Of a DNA stretch of 64,000 bases, positions 12,191 to 21,760 are shown piece by piece. The translations under genes were made by a program, and so were the position numbers. A model generated the notes under the pieces. The model saw only the letters and a program-made list of their open reading frames with translations. It was not told the DNA's origin and searched no databases. The stretch's first letter is position 1. Every line of letters begins with the position of its first letter. Origin of the DNA: Eudorina sp. 2006-703-Eu-15 (Eukaryota; Chlorophyta; Chlorophyceae; Chlamydomonadales; Volvocaceae); contig BDSI01000042.1 of NCBI GenBank assembly GCA_003117195.1, positions 136,986 to 200,985 on the forward strand, given 5' to 3'.

Positions 12191-12560
12191 CCCCGCGTGT
12201 GTGCTGGAGGCCGCGCCGCCGCCACCTTCATCGCTGCCGCCGCCGTCCCCGCGCACTTTACCGGAGGCCGCGCCGCCGCCACCTTCATCGCTGCCGCCGC
12301 CGTCCCCGCGCACTTTACCGGAGGCCGCGCCACCGCCACCTTCATCGTTGTCGCCGCCGTCCCCGCGTGCTGTGCTGGAGGCCGCGCCGCCGCCACCTTC
12401 ATCGCTGCCGCCGCCGTCCCCGCGCACTTTACCGGAGGCCGCGCCACCGCCACCTTCATCGCTGCCGCCGCCGTCCCCGCGCACTTTACCGGAGGCCGCG
12501 CCACCGCCACCTTCATCGCTGCCGCCGCCGTCCCCGCGCACTTTACCGGAGGCCGCGCTG
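12054..12560 (+). repeat. 57-bp coding minisatellite, about 9 units
   Basis: Unit length 57 bp, encoding PSSLPPPSPRTLPEAAPPP with variants (TVME, AGLE, AVLE). Units differ by few bases. One unit near 12195 has lost a base, which moves the coding frame from the gag frame to the protease frame. The Pro/Ser-rich product is presumably an unstructured linker between gag and protease. Confidence 0.9.
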
Positions 12561-13610
12561 CCGCAGCCTTCGCCTTCACCGACGTCGCCACCGCCTCCGT
12601 CGCCGGATGACTTGCTTTTCCCATACGACATTGCTGGAACGCATGCCGCTTGGTTGGGCGGTCAGCCGCGGCCGCAACCCTTCCATGCGCCACCGCCTCC
12701 GGACTTGAGCCTGTGTTCCCGTCGGCAGGGGAGCAAGGAGCTCACGCAGCAGGAGTTCAACACTGACGATAACTTGGTAATCATGGTGCCGTTCCGACGG
12801 GTCAACACGGAGGTCGCGACGATGGCTACGGAAGGGCTCTCTATCACTGTTCACGTGACCGCAGGGAATGGAGGCCCCAAGCATCTTACCAGCGGTACTC
12901 GGGTGGCTGAGCAAGTGTCTTCTGAAGGAGTACAGCTTTTGGCAAATGCAGCCCACTCGCCAGTAGCCTCGGCGCCGGTCGATCCACTGCCCACAACCCC
13001 GGTTGTCCAGCCGACGCTGCCTTTGGGGGAGCCGTCAGTCCCGGTTGTGCGCCCGCACAACGCCATGCGTATAGCCGCGCACTCTGCGAAGGTCGCCGCG
13101 GTCTCATGTAGCGGCGCGCCGGATGAGCCGCAGGAGTTGAGGATATATCGTGGCTTAGATCATTCCAGCCTGTATTTACTCGGGCCGCAACAGTTGGGCC
13201 TGTGGTACAACGGTCGGGATGTACCGCTGCGGGCCACTCTAAAGGACGAGGGGGCGAACGTTTCCTGCATCGATAGAAAATTTTGTCAGCGGCACGGGAT
13301 CAGATATCAAACGTCCAAGGTACGGCTGACTACGACCATGGGCGTCTCTGAGCAGCTGTGTGAGGTCGCCCATCTCTGCACGGTTTTGTGCCCCCAGGAC
13401 CCTGCACGGCGGAGGGTCCTGAAGCCCATGTCTCTGGTTTTGGTGATCGACGGTGACGGGGAGTTCGACTTCTTGTGGGGCAAGGTAGACTCGAACCAGG
13501 TGGCCGCTTACGTGGACCCGTACCCGCCGCGACCTACCGACCGGATTTGCCTGAAGGCCGGCCGGAAGCAATTCACAGCTTGGACATTTCGTTTCGGTGC
13601 CGTGCATTGA
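12560..13610 (+). pseudogene. Gypsy retropepsin-like aspartic protease region
   Basis: In the second gag-pol frame, residues from about 13140 onward read as a retroviral-type protease: RATLKDEGANVSCIDRKFC gives the beta-strand and D-x-G-A-N active-site turn (Glu where Ser or Thr is usual). FDFLWGKV near 13465 matches the later flap and ILG-type strand only loosely. Such a protease would mature Gag-Pol. About 180 residues of Pro-, Ala- and Val-rich sequence precede it. The frame ends at 13610, and the continuing element is in another frame from about 13597, so a frameshift or a programmed shift lies there. Confidence 0.6.
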
Positions 13611-15498
13611 CCTCGGTCCGCCAGGCTGTCGAGCGGCGCTTACATCAGCGCTCCACCCGCGGGTGCATACCACGGCGTACGTCTCATCAGTGGAGTTGGT
13701 AGACAACGAGGATCGCACGGATGGTTCTTCTCCGTTGGCGTCCCAGTCGCTTCTCAAGCCGTTCGGTGGTGCGCATACAGCGGGATTACAACGCCCTCCC
13801 TGGGATAATTTGCAGCCGGTGCGGCTGTCTCACAGCCCCAGCGTGGCGAGGGTTGCGAGGATGATGGCGAGACACATTAGTCACACTCGTATGGCTGCCA
13901 GGATGGGGGCGGGTGCGGCCAGCGCGACGGCGGACGCTGGGCCGCCGGATAGCGCAGCGGAGGCGGCCAACACGAAGGCGGACGCCGGGCCGCCGAATAG
14001 CGCAGCGGAGGCGGCCAGCGCGACGGCGGCCGCTGGGCCGCCGGATAACGCAGCGGAGGCGGCCAACACCAAGGCGGACGCTGGGCCGCCGAATAGCGCA
14101 GCGGAGGCGGCCAGCGCGACGGCGGCCGCTGGGCCGCCGGATAACGCAGTGGAGGCGGCCAACACCAAGGCGGACGCTGGGCCGCCGTATAGCGATGCGG
14201 TGGTGGCCAACACAAAGGCGGACGCTGGGCCGCCGGATAGCGCAGCGGAGGCGGCCAACACGAAGGCGGACGCCGGGCCGCCGAATAGCGCAGCGGAGGC
14301 GGCCAGCGCGACGGCGGCCGCTGGGCCGCCGAATAGCGCAGCGGAGGCGGCCAGCGCGACGGCGGCCGCTGGGCCGCCGGATAACGCAGCGGAGGCGGCC
14401 AACACCAAGGCGGACGCTGGGCCGCCGTATAGCGATGCGGTGGTGGCCAACACAAAGGCGGACGCTGGGCCGCCGGATAGCGCAGCGGAGGCGGCCAACA
14501 CGAAGGCGGACGCCGGGCCGCCGAATAGCGCAGCGGAGGCGGCCAGCGCGACGGCGGCCGCTGGGCCGCCGGATAAAGCAGCGGAGGCGGCCAACACGAA
14601 GGCGGACGCTGGGCCGCCGGATAGCGATGCGGTGGTGGCCAACACGAAGGCGGACGCTGGGCCGCCGGATAGCGCAGCGGAGGCGGCCAATGCGAAGGCG
14701 GCCGATGGGCCGCGGACTGCTGTGGCTGCGGAGGCGACCCGTGCATGCGAACGGTGGCCCCCGGCTGATTCGCAGCCGGCGCTGGGGGGGGGAGATTCGC
14801 AGGTGCAGACGCCGGCTGGGATAGGAGTGATCAAGACGGAGGTGGATGCTACGCCGCCTAACATCGCGGCGGCGATAAATCGTATTTCGACTGAGAAGAT
14901 GGCGCCGCGCGGTGGTGCGGTGGGTGCCGCCGACCATTCGGGGTTTGGTGATATTTGGTGGGCAATGCGTCTGTTGTTATTGTGGTTGTTGTGGGGGCCG
15001 CTTGTGGCGTTTTCTTTTCCTATGATTTTGGCAGCAGGTGTTGTTCTCGGTCTGGTTGGGGTGCCATTGTGGGCCATCCGTCAGGCCTGGGGAGGGGTAT
15101 TATTGCTTGTAGATTCAGCGAATATGAGGGAGTCACCACTACCCCGCATGTCACGACGGCAGTACCGGCGTATGCAGATCCTACAGCGCCGAAAGGAGCC
15201 ACCGCCAAGACCTCCATTTTGGAGCCGGGGACGAAAGCGTGGGATTGCGTCGCTGGTTTTGGGTGTCCTGTTGGTCCTCAGTGCTTGCGCCGCCGGCATG
15301 CTCACGGCAGGTGTTGGACCTGGGATCATTAATGTGACAGGGGAAGCGATGTGCGCGAACTCCGTTGTCTTTTCTGCTGTCGGGGGAGTTGTTGGTCAAC
15401 GTGCACCCACTGCGCCTGGCCACGTGGTTGGTGGCATACATTCGTTGGGAACCTGGTGTCTCGCCGATTGGGTCGCTGTTTCCGGACGGGCAAAGTAG
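13597..15498 (+). pseudogene. Gypsy spacer region: Ala-rich repeat protein with two hydrophobic segments
   Basis: A frame of up to 633 codons lies between protease and RT. Its middle is a 16-residue tandem repeat (ADAGPPDSAAEAANTK type), followed by a Trp/Leu-rich hydrophobic segment at about 14950-15110 (LLLLWLLWGPLVAFSFP, then ILAAGVVLGLVGVPLW), a basic stretch (RRQYRRMQILQRRK), and a second hydrophobic segment at about 15240-15330 (SLVLGVLLVLSACAAGMLTAG). Together these look like membrane-spanning helices around a cytosolic basic loop. Gypsy elements have no standard domain here; env-like proteins normally follow integrase. I do not recognise a family. It may be an element-specific addition or accidentally open sequence. 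Confidence 0.45.
13927..14707 (+). repeat. 48-bp minisatellite, about 16 units
   Basis: Tandem 48-bp units coding for 16 residues of Ala/Gly/Pro-rich sequence. Variants alternate (AEAANTK, AEAASAT, VVANTK) in a higher-order pattern, pointing to unequal exchange of multi-unit blocks. All reading frames stay open across it, so openness of this tract is not evidence of coding. Confidence 0.92.
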
Positions 15499-15639
15499 CA
15501 TGCCGCCTGACAAGCGATACGTGAAGGACCCTGACCACGCACGGGTGGATTTACGGCGGTCACCCCGAGGTTGGTGAAGAAGGATGGCTGCAGATGCGTG
15601 ACATTTTGATGCGCAATAAGAGCAGTTTTGCTTAGTCAC

Positions 15640-17030
15640 TGAAGGATCTCACGGGCTATTCTATCTGGGCCTGAGGGGCCTTTCCGTATAAATCTCACGA
15701 CTGACGCCCACATCGTGAGCCCACCTAGGCGTTACAGCCCAGGAGAGTTGGCGTGCGGGGATAAGAAGTGTGAAGAGATGCGGGATGCGGGAATAATTGT
15801 GCCGTGCAAGGGGGAAACTAAGTATGCGTCGTGTCCCACAATGCCCGCCACGCAAGCGGGACACTGAGGGGAACTGGGCTGACGTCCGGTTCTGCATGCA
15901 TCGACTTTCGGGGCCTCAACACACATACCCAGCGCGATTATTATGGTCTGCATCGTATCGACGACCATCTGCAGTCTCTGGCGGGGTGCAAGTTCTTCTC
16001 TAAGGTTGACGCGCGTTCAGGGTTCTTCCAGATTCCGGTGCACCCTGAGGATCAGCCGAAGACTGCTTTTTGGTGGCGCAATCAGTTGTGGATGTTTCAG
16101 TCGATGCCGTTCGGGTTAATGAATGCTGGTGCGAAGTTCCAGCGTGTCATGGATTCGTTAGTAGTACGGCATGGGTTGTCGGATTTCTGCAAGGTTTATG
16201 TCGATGACGTGATGATTCACTCCGTTACTTGGGATGAACACCTCGAGCATGTGGAGAAGTTGTTGGTGGCTATGCGTTCGGAGGGCCTTTTCCTACATCC
16301 CGATAAGAGCTACTTCGGTGCTCGATCGGGAAGTGGAATTTGTGGGACATATGGTAACGCCCGAGGGTACTACTTCGATGGTGAGGGCGAAGGTGGCTGC
16401 GATTTTGGAAATGCGGCCGCCACGCAATCTTTCGGAGTTGCGAGCTGCCCTGGGTAGCATGGTCTGGTACCAGCGCTACATTCCGGCCTTTTCTAGTATA
16501 TGCCGCCCGTTGTACGACCTCCTGGGGAAAGGGGTTGCGTGGTTGTGGGGTGCTGAACAGCAGGACGCGTTTGAACGTCTGAAGCAAGAGTTCGCTGCCG
16601 ATCGGGTGCTTATTAAGCGCATTGATTCTGTGCACCCTTTACGTCTCTACACGGATTGGAGCAAGCAGGGATTGGGGGCTGTTCTTACTCAGGAGGACAC
16701 GAGCGTTTGTGTCTATCTGTGCATATCACGTTCCCTTAATAAGCACGAGCGCAATTATGAGCCGACGAAGGGTGAGCTTCTGGCGGTGGTGTGGGCCTGC
16801 AAGACCCTTCGTTGCTATTTGCACGGGAGGCGTTTCTCCATTTATACGGACCACCAGGCTCTGAGGTGGCTCATCACTACTAAGTCCTTGTCTGGGCAGT
16901 CGTTGCGTTGGGCGTTATGTTTGCAGGAGTACGATTTTGACATAGCTTATTTGCCTGGCGGGCAGCAGCTGGCTGACTTGCCGTCACGCATGCCGCTCGA
17001 GAGCGCGGTGGACCTCAGCGGTGCTAGATT
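15640..17030 (+). pseudogene. Gypsy reverse transcriptase and RNase H
   Basis: RT begins near 15660 (GPEGPFRINL ... RRYSPGEL) and continues as CIDFRGLN, KVDARSGFFQIPV, SMPFGLMNAGAKFQRVMD and the catalytic box FCKVYVDDVMIH (YVDD) near 16200. The RT connection follows (VEFVGHMVTPEG, LGSMVWYQRYIP). RNase H spans about 16640-17000: LYTDWSKQGLGAVL (first Asp), NYEPTKGELLAVVWA (Glu), IYTDHQALRWL (Asp), and the tether ADLPSRMP. Frame changes near 15830, 15890 and 16345 break RT. The family uses these activities for element cDNA synthesis in cytoplasmic particles. Confidence 0.88.
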
Positions 17031-18134
17031 GGATGGGTCCCCCCTTCCCGAACCGGATGAGCTGGTCCGATCTGAGAAGGAGAAGGGACCTAAAGCTATG
17101 GCGTCTTGGCTGGCGCAGAGCCCTAGGAATGGTGACGAGCGCCGTGCGTCGGCTGGAGTGCTTCATTCACGTACGCCGTCATGTGTACGTGGGTATGTAC
17201 CGGGCTCAGCTGTGATGGATGGCGCGCTCTTCACTAGCTGGGAGCTGACGCAAGGCGATGATGGATACATTCATGACCCTCTGCTTGCTGTTCCGGAGAA
17301 CGACGACCAGTCTGAAGCGTACGTTCATCAGAGTTTTCGGAGGGAGGCTACGTGGCTCGCCTCGCAGGCCGTGTTGCCTGATGAGCCGAAATGCCGCGTG
17401 CAGACCGCTCGTCCGATGTTTGATGAGGGGGAAATGGGGTTGGGGCGATTGCGGAAATGTGTGGTTGCGAATTCGTTCTTTCCGTCTGCGTTTGAATCCG
17501 GGGTTTCGATCCTGGATTTGTCTGACGGGCCGGCCGCAGCCCTGGAGGTGGCGTTACGTGTGGGGGTTCCGGTCCGCCGTTATTTCTATGTTGCGGACGA
17601 TCCCGTTGTGCGCGCGGCTACTGCGCAGCAATGTGCTGAATTGAGTGGTATTTTCCCGACGCGCCTACTTCCGGGCTTGGCGTGAATCTGTGTTTGCATT
17701 GCCGGACCAGGTGAGCGAGCTTACTGAAGCTGTCTTGGCGGCGAGGACAGGCTCGGAAGCGGGGCCTTGGCTGGTGGTAGCTACCCTTCGGTCACCAGGA
17801 CAATTCGATGATACCGAAACGTCTCTGAGGAAGGTCGAGGAAATTGAGCGGATCTTGGTCATTTTGCAGCGGTTGCGGGGAATTGGGAATGTGGGTTATA
17901 TTGGATTGTCCAGTTGGAATCTGGGTCGTCTACCTTGGCCCCGTGTCCTGGGCGACCCATGTGCTTTGAATGCGTCCGCTGTTGGTTCCTACCCGAGTAG
18001 GTCTGTGTATGTATGGTCGAATTTGTTGTATACTGCAGCGTGGGATGCGGTCGTGTCGCAGGCTTGTTCCTTTACGGCGCCTGCGCGGCCCGTCGGGCCT
18101 GTTTCCGCTTCCCAACCCAGGGAAGGGGTGGAAG
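17031..18134 (+). pseudogene. Gypsy pol insert: DNMT3-like domain without catalytic residues
   Basis: After RNase H comes an insert of about 370 codons before the MITE. From about 17490 it reads VSILDLSDGPAAALEVALRV, VRRYFYVADDPVVRAATAQQ, then WLVVATLRSPGQF and, near 17890-18040, VGYIGLSSWNLG, LGDPCALNASAVGSY and YVWSNL. Order and spacing follow the DNMT3/DRM cytosine-5 methyltransferase core: the S-adenosylmethionine loop (LFDGIATGL type), the acidic strand after it, the PCN loop, the ENV motif, and the conserved segment VMIDAKEVSAAHR..YFWGNL. The PC catalytic pair is replaced by PG, and ENV by a non-matching sequence, so methyl transfer is unlikely. A frame change near 17660 lies inside the domain. 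Assignment is by motif reading only. Confidence 0.55.
18127..18134 (+). repeat. Target-site duplication GGTGGAAG (left)
   Basis: The 8-bp sequence GGTGGAAG directly precedes the MITE and recurs directly after it at 18371-18378. Confidence 0.93.
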
Positions 18135-18370
18135 CAGGGTGGCTATCTTAAGATATGAATATATATTCGGCCGAAAATCTTGAGTTTTGATAGATACTTT
18201 CCCTCGGGAGAAAAATGAGGTTTTAGATACTCATGGCCTCTCGCGCGGGGAAAAGCCCCCTTGAGTAGATAAAATGCCGGCAAAAGCTCCCTCCGACAGA
18301 TACTTTCAGCACGATTGGGCGAGGAGTATCTCCGGCCGTAGATACTCTGCAAAATAAGATAGCCACCCTG
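18135..18370. mobile_element. 236-bp hAT-type MITE
   Basis: Begins CAGGGTGGCTATCTTA and ends with the exact reverse complement TAAGATAGCCACCCTG (16-bp terminal inverted repeats). It is flanked by the 8-bp duplication GGTGGAAG. Eight-base duplications with CAGGG-type termini are characteristic of the hAT superfamily. The interior is non-coding, with GATACT-containing motifs recurring in both orientations, suggesting subterminal repeats. MITE plus one duplication is 244 bp (1 mod 3); removing it aligns the upstream pol frame with the downstream one, which shows that it inserted after the Gypsy element was in place. Confidence 0.93.
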
Positions 18371-18378
18371 GGTGGAAG
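18371..18378 (+). repeat. Target-site duplication GGTGGAAG (right)
   Basis: Right copy of the MITE's 8-bp duplication. Confidence 0.93.
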
Positions 18379-20100
18379 GCGAGCCTGGTTTAGGTATTGG
18401 TGAGCCTGGAGGGAGTAATAACTGGCCTAACCGGGCGGTGACGACCCTAACTCATGGGGTTCCGTCTGGGGGGGGAGGTCGTGAACCCTCGTCTATTGCC
18501 ATCTTGGAGCATGGTTGGGATTGTTCTAGGGTTTCGATTGAGCAGCGCGAGGATGCTTTGGGTTACCGGGCGGGTACCACGGCACTGCCATGGACGACTA
18601 AGCAACAGAGGTGGGCGGTCACCTGCGTTATTCCTGATTTGCGTGCCCTCACGTTCGTGCTGAACATCTCCTTGGCCCTGTACGAGCGTGCGGCGCCTGG
18701 GTGCCTGCCTTTCCATGTGGGTTCCAGGAGTCGGGATTTATGTGGGGAGGATGAGTACGAGCTTGAAGAGTTTGAGATTCCGCGAGTGCACGCCCTGATG
18801 TTCACCACTCAGGCGGTCGAGGGCACCCTTAGCCCCCGGGCGCCGGATATCTGGGCTGACGACGGCACCATATATTATCTGCGGCATGGGCATCACATCC
18901 GGCAAGACCTTCCTGACGCGGAGATCCGCCGTGTTACCCGGCGGGCCTCCGCTTACCGGATGGAACGAGGTGTGCTGCATCGGCAGGGTCCTGGCGTCAC
19001 GTGCCCAAGCCGCTGGAGCGTGCGAGCATCATCAATAAATGGCATAACAGCACGGGGCACTTTGGAGTGAAGCGCACTTTGCATTTGGTGTCTCTGTCGT
19101 ATTGGTGGTACGGCATGGCTGAAGACGTGGCGTTGCAGGTTAGGCACTGTCCGGACTGCGATCGAGTGCGAGTGGGCCTGTCTACGGAGTCCGCCGACTT
19201 GCGGCCGCTTCCGATTATGGGCCTGTTCTACCGTTGGCACGCCGACTTGGCGGGTCCTTTCGAGGCCTCTTCGCATGGTAACCGTTATGCCATGATCATG
19301 GTAGAGAGCTTTTCCAAGCATGTCGAGGTGGAAGGTTTGCCGTCGAAGGAGCCGCAGCATACGTCGCGTGCGTTTCATAAGCATGTTTTGTCGCGGTTTG
19401 GAGCTTGCGCCGAGGTTGTTACGGACAACGGGGGAGAATTCGCTGGAGAATTTGATCGGCTTCTCCACCGGAGCTACATCGACCACCGACATATCTCGCC
19501 CCGTCGCCCCCAGGCGAATGGTCTGGCAGAACGATGTGTGCAGACCATAAAGGCGGCCTTGACCAAGACTCTTCAGCAGGCCCAGCGTGAGGGTCAGAAT
19601 ATAGATTGGGAGGAGGCGTTGTACTGGACTGTTATCGGGTATCGGTTGAGCCCTCAAGCGAGTACGGGATACTCCCCTTACGAGCTGCTATACGGCGTGC
19701 CCCCAAGCGTGCCAGCGGCCGTGAAGGAGAAGTTTGGATCGACGTTGAGTTTTGACAACGTGTCGAGCGTGGCGTCTGAGTTAGTGAGGCGTGCGGGGGA
19801 AGCGCGCAAGGTTGCTGCCGGTAACGCTTTGATCGCTCAACAGCGGGACAAGCACTGGTATGCCAAGCGCCGGAAGGGTCCCAATGCCCCGCGCCTGTTT
19901 CGCTTTATGCCTGGTGACTTCGTGTATGTCGGGGGGGTTGCAAGTCATGCTCTGGAGCCTAGTGTGCGCCCGGAGATTTACCGGGTGGTGGATGAGACGG
20001 ACCAGGGATTAATGGTGTTACAAGGGAAATGTGGGAGTGAGATGACGGTGCACCCGAGTCAGCTGGCGCCCTGCCACCTGCCTGACATCGACGCCACCAT
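18379..20100 (+). pseudogene. Gypsy integrase
   Basis: A linker (EIPRVHALMF, DDGTIYYLRHG) leads into the integrase. A frame change near 18995 separates it from the main integrase frame, which runs to 21292. The N-terminal HHCC zinc domain is KWHNSTGHFG ... VRHCPDCD (about 19035-19165). The catalytic core has all three acidic residues: WHADLAGPF (about 19240), VVTDNGGEF (about 19420) and RPQANGLAERCVQTIK (about 19510). The C-terminal part has GYRLSPQASTGYSPYELLYG and an SH3-like end (FMPGDFVYV ... YRVVDE ... VHPSQLAPC). Integration into chromosomal DNA in the nucleus is the family role. Confidence 0.88.
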
Positions 20101-20760
20101 CGACCCTACGCTGGCTCGGCCACCTGCAGACCTCTGCTGCGAGGTGTGCCATGTTCCGTCCGGGGAGGCGGACATGCTTCTTTGTGACAGCTGCAACACC
20201 GGCTGGCATTACCAGTGCGTGGGCTTGCCGGGTGTGCCTGAGGGCGATTGGATCTGCCCTGATTGCACCAAGACGGGGGCCGCAGCAGCTATGGGTGCGG
20301 AGAGGGGTTTGCCTTTGACGCCGGAACAGCGCAAGGCAGTGGCTAAAGCACAATCACAAGCCATGCGGGAGGAGCGTCTTGATGGGCGCTATGTAGTGCG
20401 CAAGCGCGCAACGGGCAGGCGTGGGGCACCCCGCAACATGTGGGGTCGCGTGGCATATGAGGGTGAGGGTGAGAAGCCGTTCCTGGTGAAGTATGAGGAT
20501 GGGAGTGAGGAGCGGTTTGATTACGAATCGGTGCGGTCCTTCCTGGTGCCGGAAGGCAAGAAACCGCCTCGCGCTTTCGCGACAGTGGTGGTTCAGGACG
20601 TTCAGTTGCCTGATTATTGGGCGACTGACCGTCGAGAGGGGTTGAGGGCAGCTTTGGAGTACCTGATGCCGGGGAGCCATACTGCCCAAGGCCTCACCAG
20701 GATGTCCATGTCTGCGCCAAGTCGTGTCCTGTCGGGCGAGGCTTTGTCCCGTGGTATGAT
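20101..20760 (+). pseudogene. PHD finger and reader-like segment fused to Gypsy integrase
   Basis: Directly after integrase is a canonical Cys4-His-Cys3 PHD finger (about 20130-20275): CCEVCHVPSGEADMLLCD, SCNTGWHYQCVGLP, GDWICPDC, including the aromatic Trp before the last pair. PHD fingers often bind methylated or unmodified histone H3 tails, so a role in choosing insertion sites is likely by analogy with chromodomains in chromoviral integrases. About 20430-20560 has WGRVAYEGEGEKPFLVKYEDGS, resembling a small Tudor/chromo-barrel beta fold. Both are in frame with integrase. The frame is open, so these domains may have decayed less than RT. Confidence 0.8.
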
Positions 20761-21292
20761 GGGGTCCGCGTCAACGCCGCCTGCGGTGGTGGAGTCGTTA
20801 TTCGAGCGGCTTGATTGGTCCTCCGTTTCATGGGTCTGTGACCCGTGGGTCGGTACCGGGGGTATCGCGTGGGTGTTCAAGGAGCGGGGATTCCGCCTGG
20901 TCACGAACGACCTGGACCCGCGACGGGACGCTGACACGCACGAGGATGCGCTGCAGCCGGTGTTCTACAAGCGCTTGCAGCTGGAGGGCAAGCTGGATGC
21001 GATCGTGTCCTGCCCCGAGGCGTCGTTGCTCGACGTGGTGTTTCCATTGGCGGCGCGGTATGCCACCTTTGTCGCGTGCATTTTGGTGCCGGGTACCTAC
21101 CTGACAGAGGCACCGGAGCCCCGGGTGAGGTTCTTGAAGGGTTTGCGTGATGGGGGTCGGTTGCTTGTCGCTGCGTGTTTGCCGCGAAGCGCTAACGGTC
21201 GCCGGTTTGTCTGGTTAATCGTGTTTGCCAATGCGCTGATCGCGAAGCGCATGATGAAGGCGCAGTACCAGTCGTCTGCGTTGTTCTTGTGA
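20761..21292 (+). pseudogene. C-terminal class I methyltransferase-like domain of the Gypsy polyprotein
   Basis: The last 170 or so codons read SWVCDPWVGTGGIAWVFKERG, then LVTNDLDP, then GKLDAIVSCPEASLLDVV and VVACILVP-like strands (VACILVPGTYL, RLLVAACLP). This is the order of a Rossmann methyltransferase: glycine-rich AdoMet loop (DPxxGTG), acidic strand end, and the position where DNA adenine or N4-cytosine enzymes have (D/N/S)PP(Y/F/W). Here that motif is SCPE, so an intact active site is not evident. The stop is at 21292. Whether relatives carry an active motif cannot be told from this copy. Confidence 0.5.
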
Positions 21293-21420
21293 GTAGGGTT
21301 TCAGCTTTCGGGTAGGGTTATCAGTCACCGCGCTGTGATACGCGCAGGGCAGTGGGGTGAACTTGTCGCGTCAGCCGCCCTCGCAGCGCTTTCCGCTGTT
21401 TCTGTCGGCTGGGGGGGGAG

Positions 21421-21760
21421 TGTTGGTGCGTCACGTACGTGAAACCCGACGAGCCAGTAACGCGGCATGACAGCTGTCGTGCTGGATTACCGGCAGCGTT
21501 CGTTGAAGGAAACCAATGGGGGCAAAATGTCGTGACAGGTGTCGGGGTTTTGGCAGGGGTGACAGCTGTCATGTAGGGCAGAGGAATGGGCAACGGTTTG
21601 AGCCTACTTCCGTGACAGCTTTCGGCAGGGTTGGTTAGGGGAACAGTGGAAGAGGACTGCGGGTGGTTGGGTTCGATGCGTGTACCCGTGGGTCGGTTGG
21701 TCGCTCGCGCGTTGAATGTTCCCGCTTTGGTAGAGGTATCCTCAGGCATATTTCTCCTGG
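21421..21760 (+). repeat. Putative 3' LTR of the Gypsy element
   Basis: Starts with TG immediately after the polypurine tract GGGGGGGGAG. The first 52 bases recur at 23219. It contains four near-palindromic TGACAGCTGTCA-like motifs (about 21468, 21531, 21558, 21611), possible transcription-factor sites. The 3' end is not defined because no second full LTR is in the window. Confidence 0.6.

Larger units (their letters stand above)
10925..21760 (+). mobile_element. Degenerate Gypsy LTR retrotransposon with extra PHD and methyltransferase-like domains
   Basis: The plus strand carries gag with zinc-finger-like cysteines, a retropepsin, RT, RNase H, an integrase and extra C-terminal domains, ending at 21292. 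A purine tract (G8AG) abuts TGTTGGTGCG at 21421, which I take as polypurine tract and 3' LTR start. The LTR end is not fixed; about 21760 is a guess. No 5' LTR is visible: the left side is cut at about 10925 against the LINE. Frameshifts occur near 12195, 13600, 15830, 15890, 16345, 17660 and 18995, and a MITE splits pol, so the copy cannot be active. RT-before-integrase order assigns it to Ty3/Gypsy. Confidence 0.85.

Noticed and set aside
13786..15077. Minus-strand open frames across the 48-bp minisatellite
   Set aside because: The repeat is free of stops in several frames; only the plus frame joins to non-repeat sequence with plausible features.
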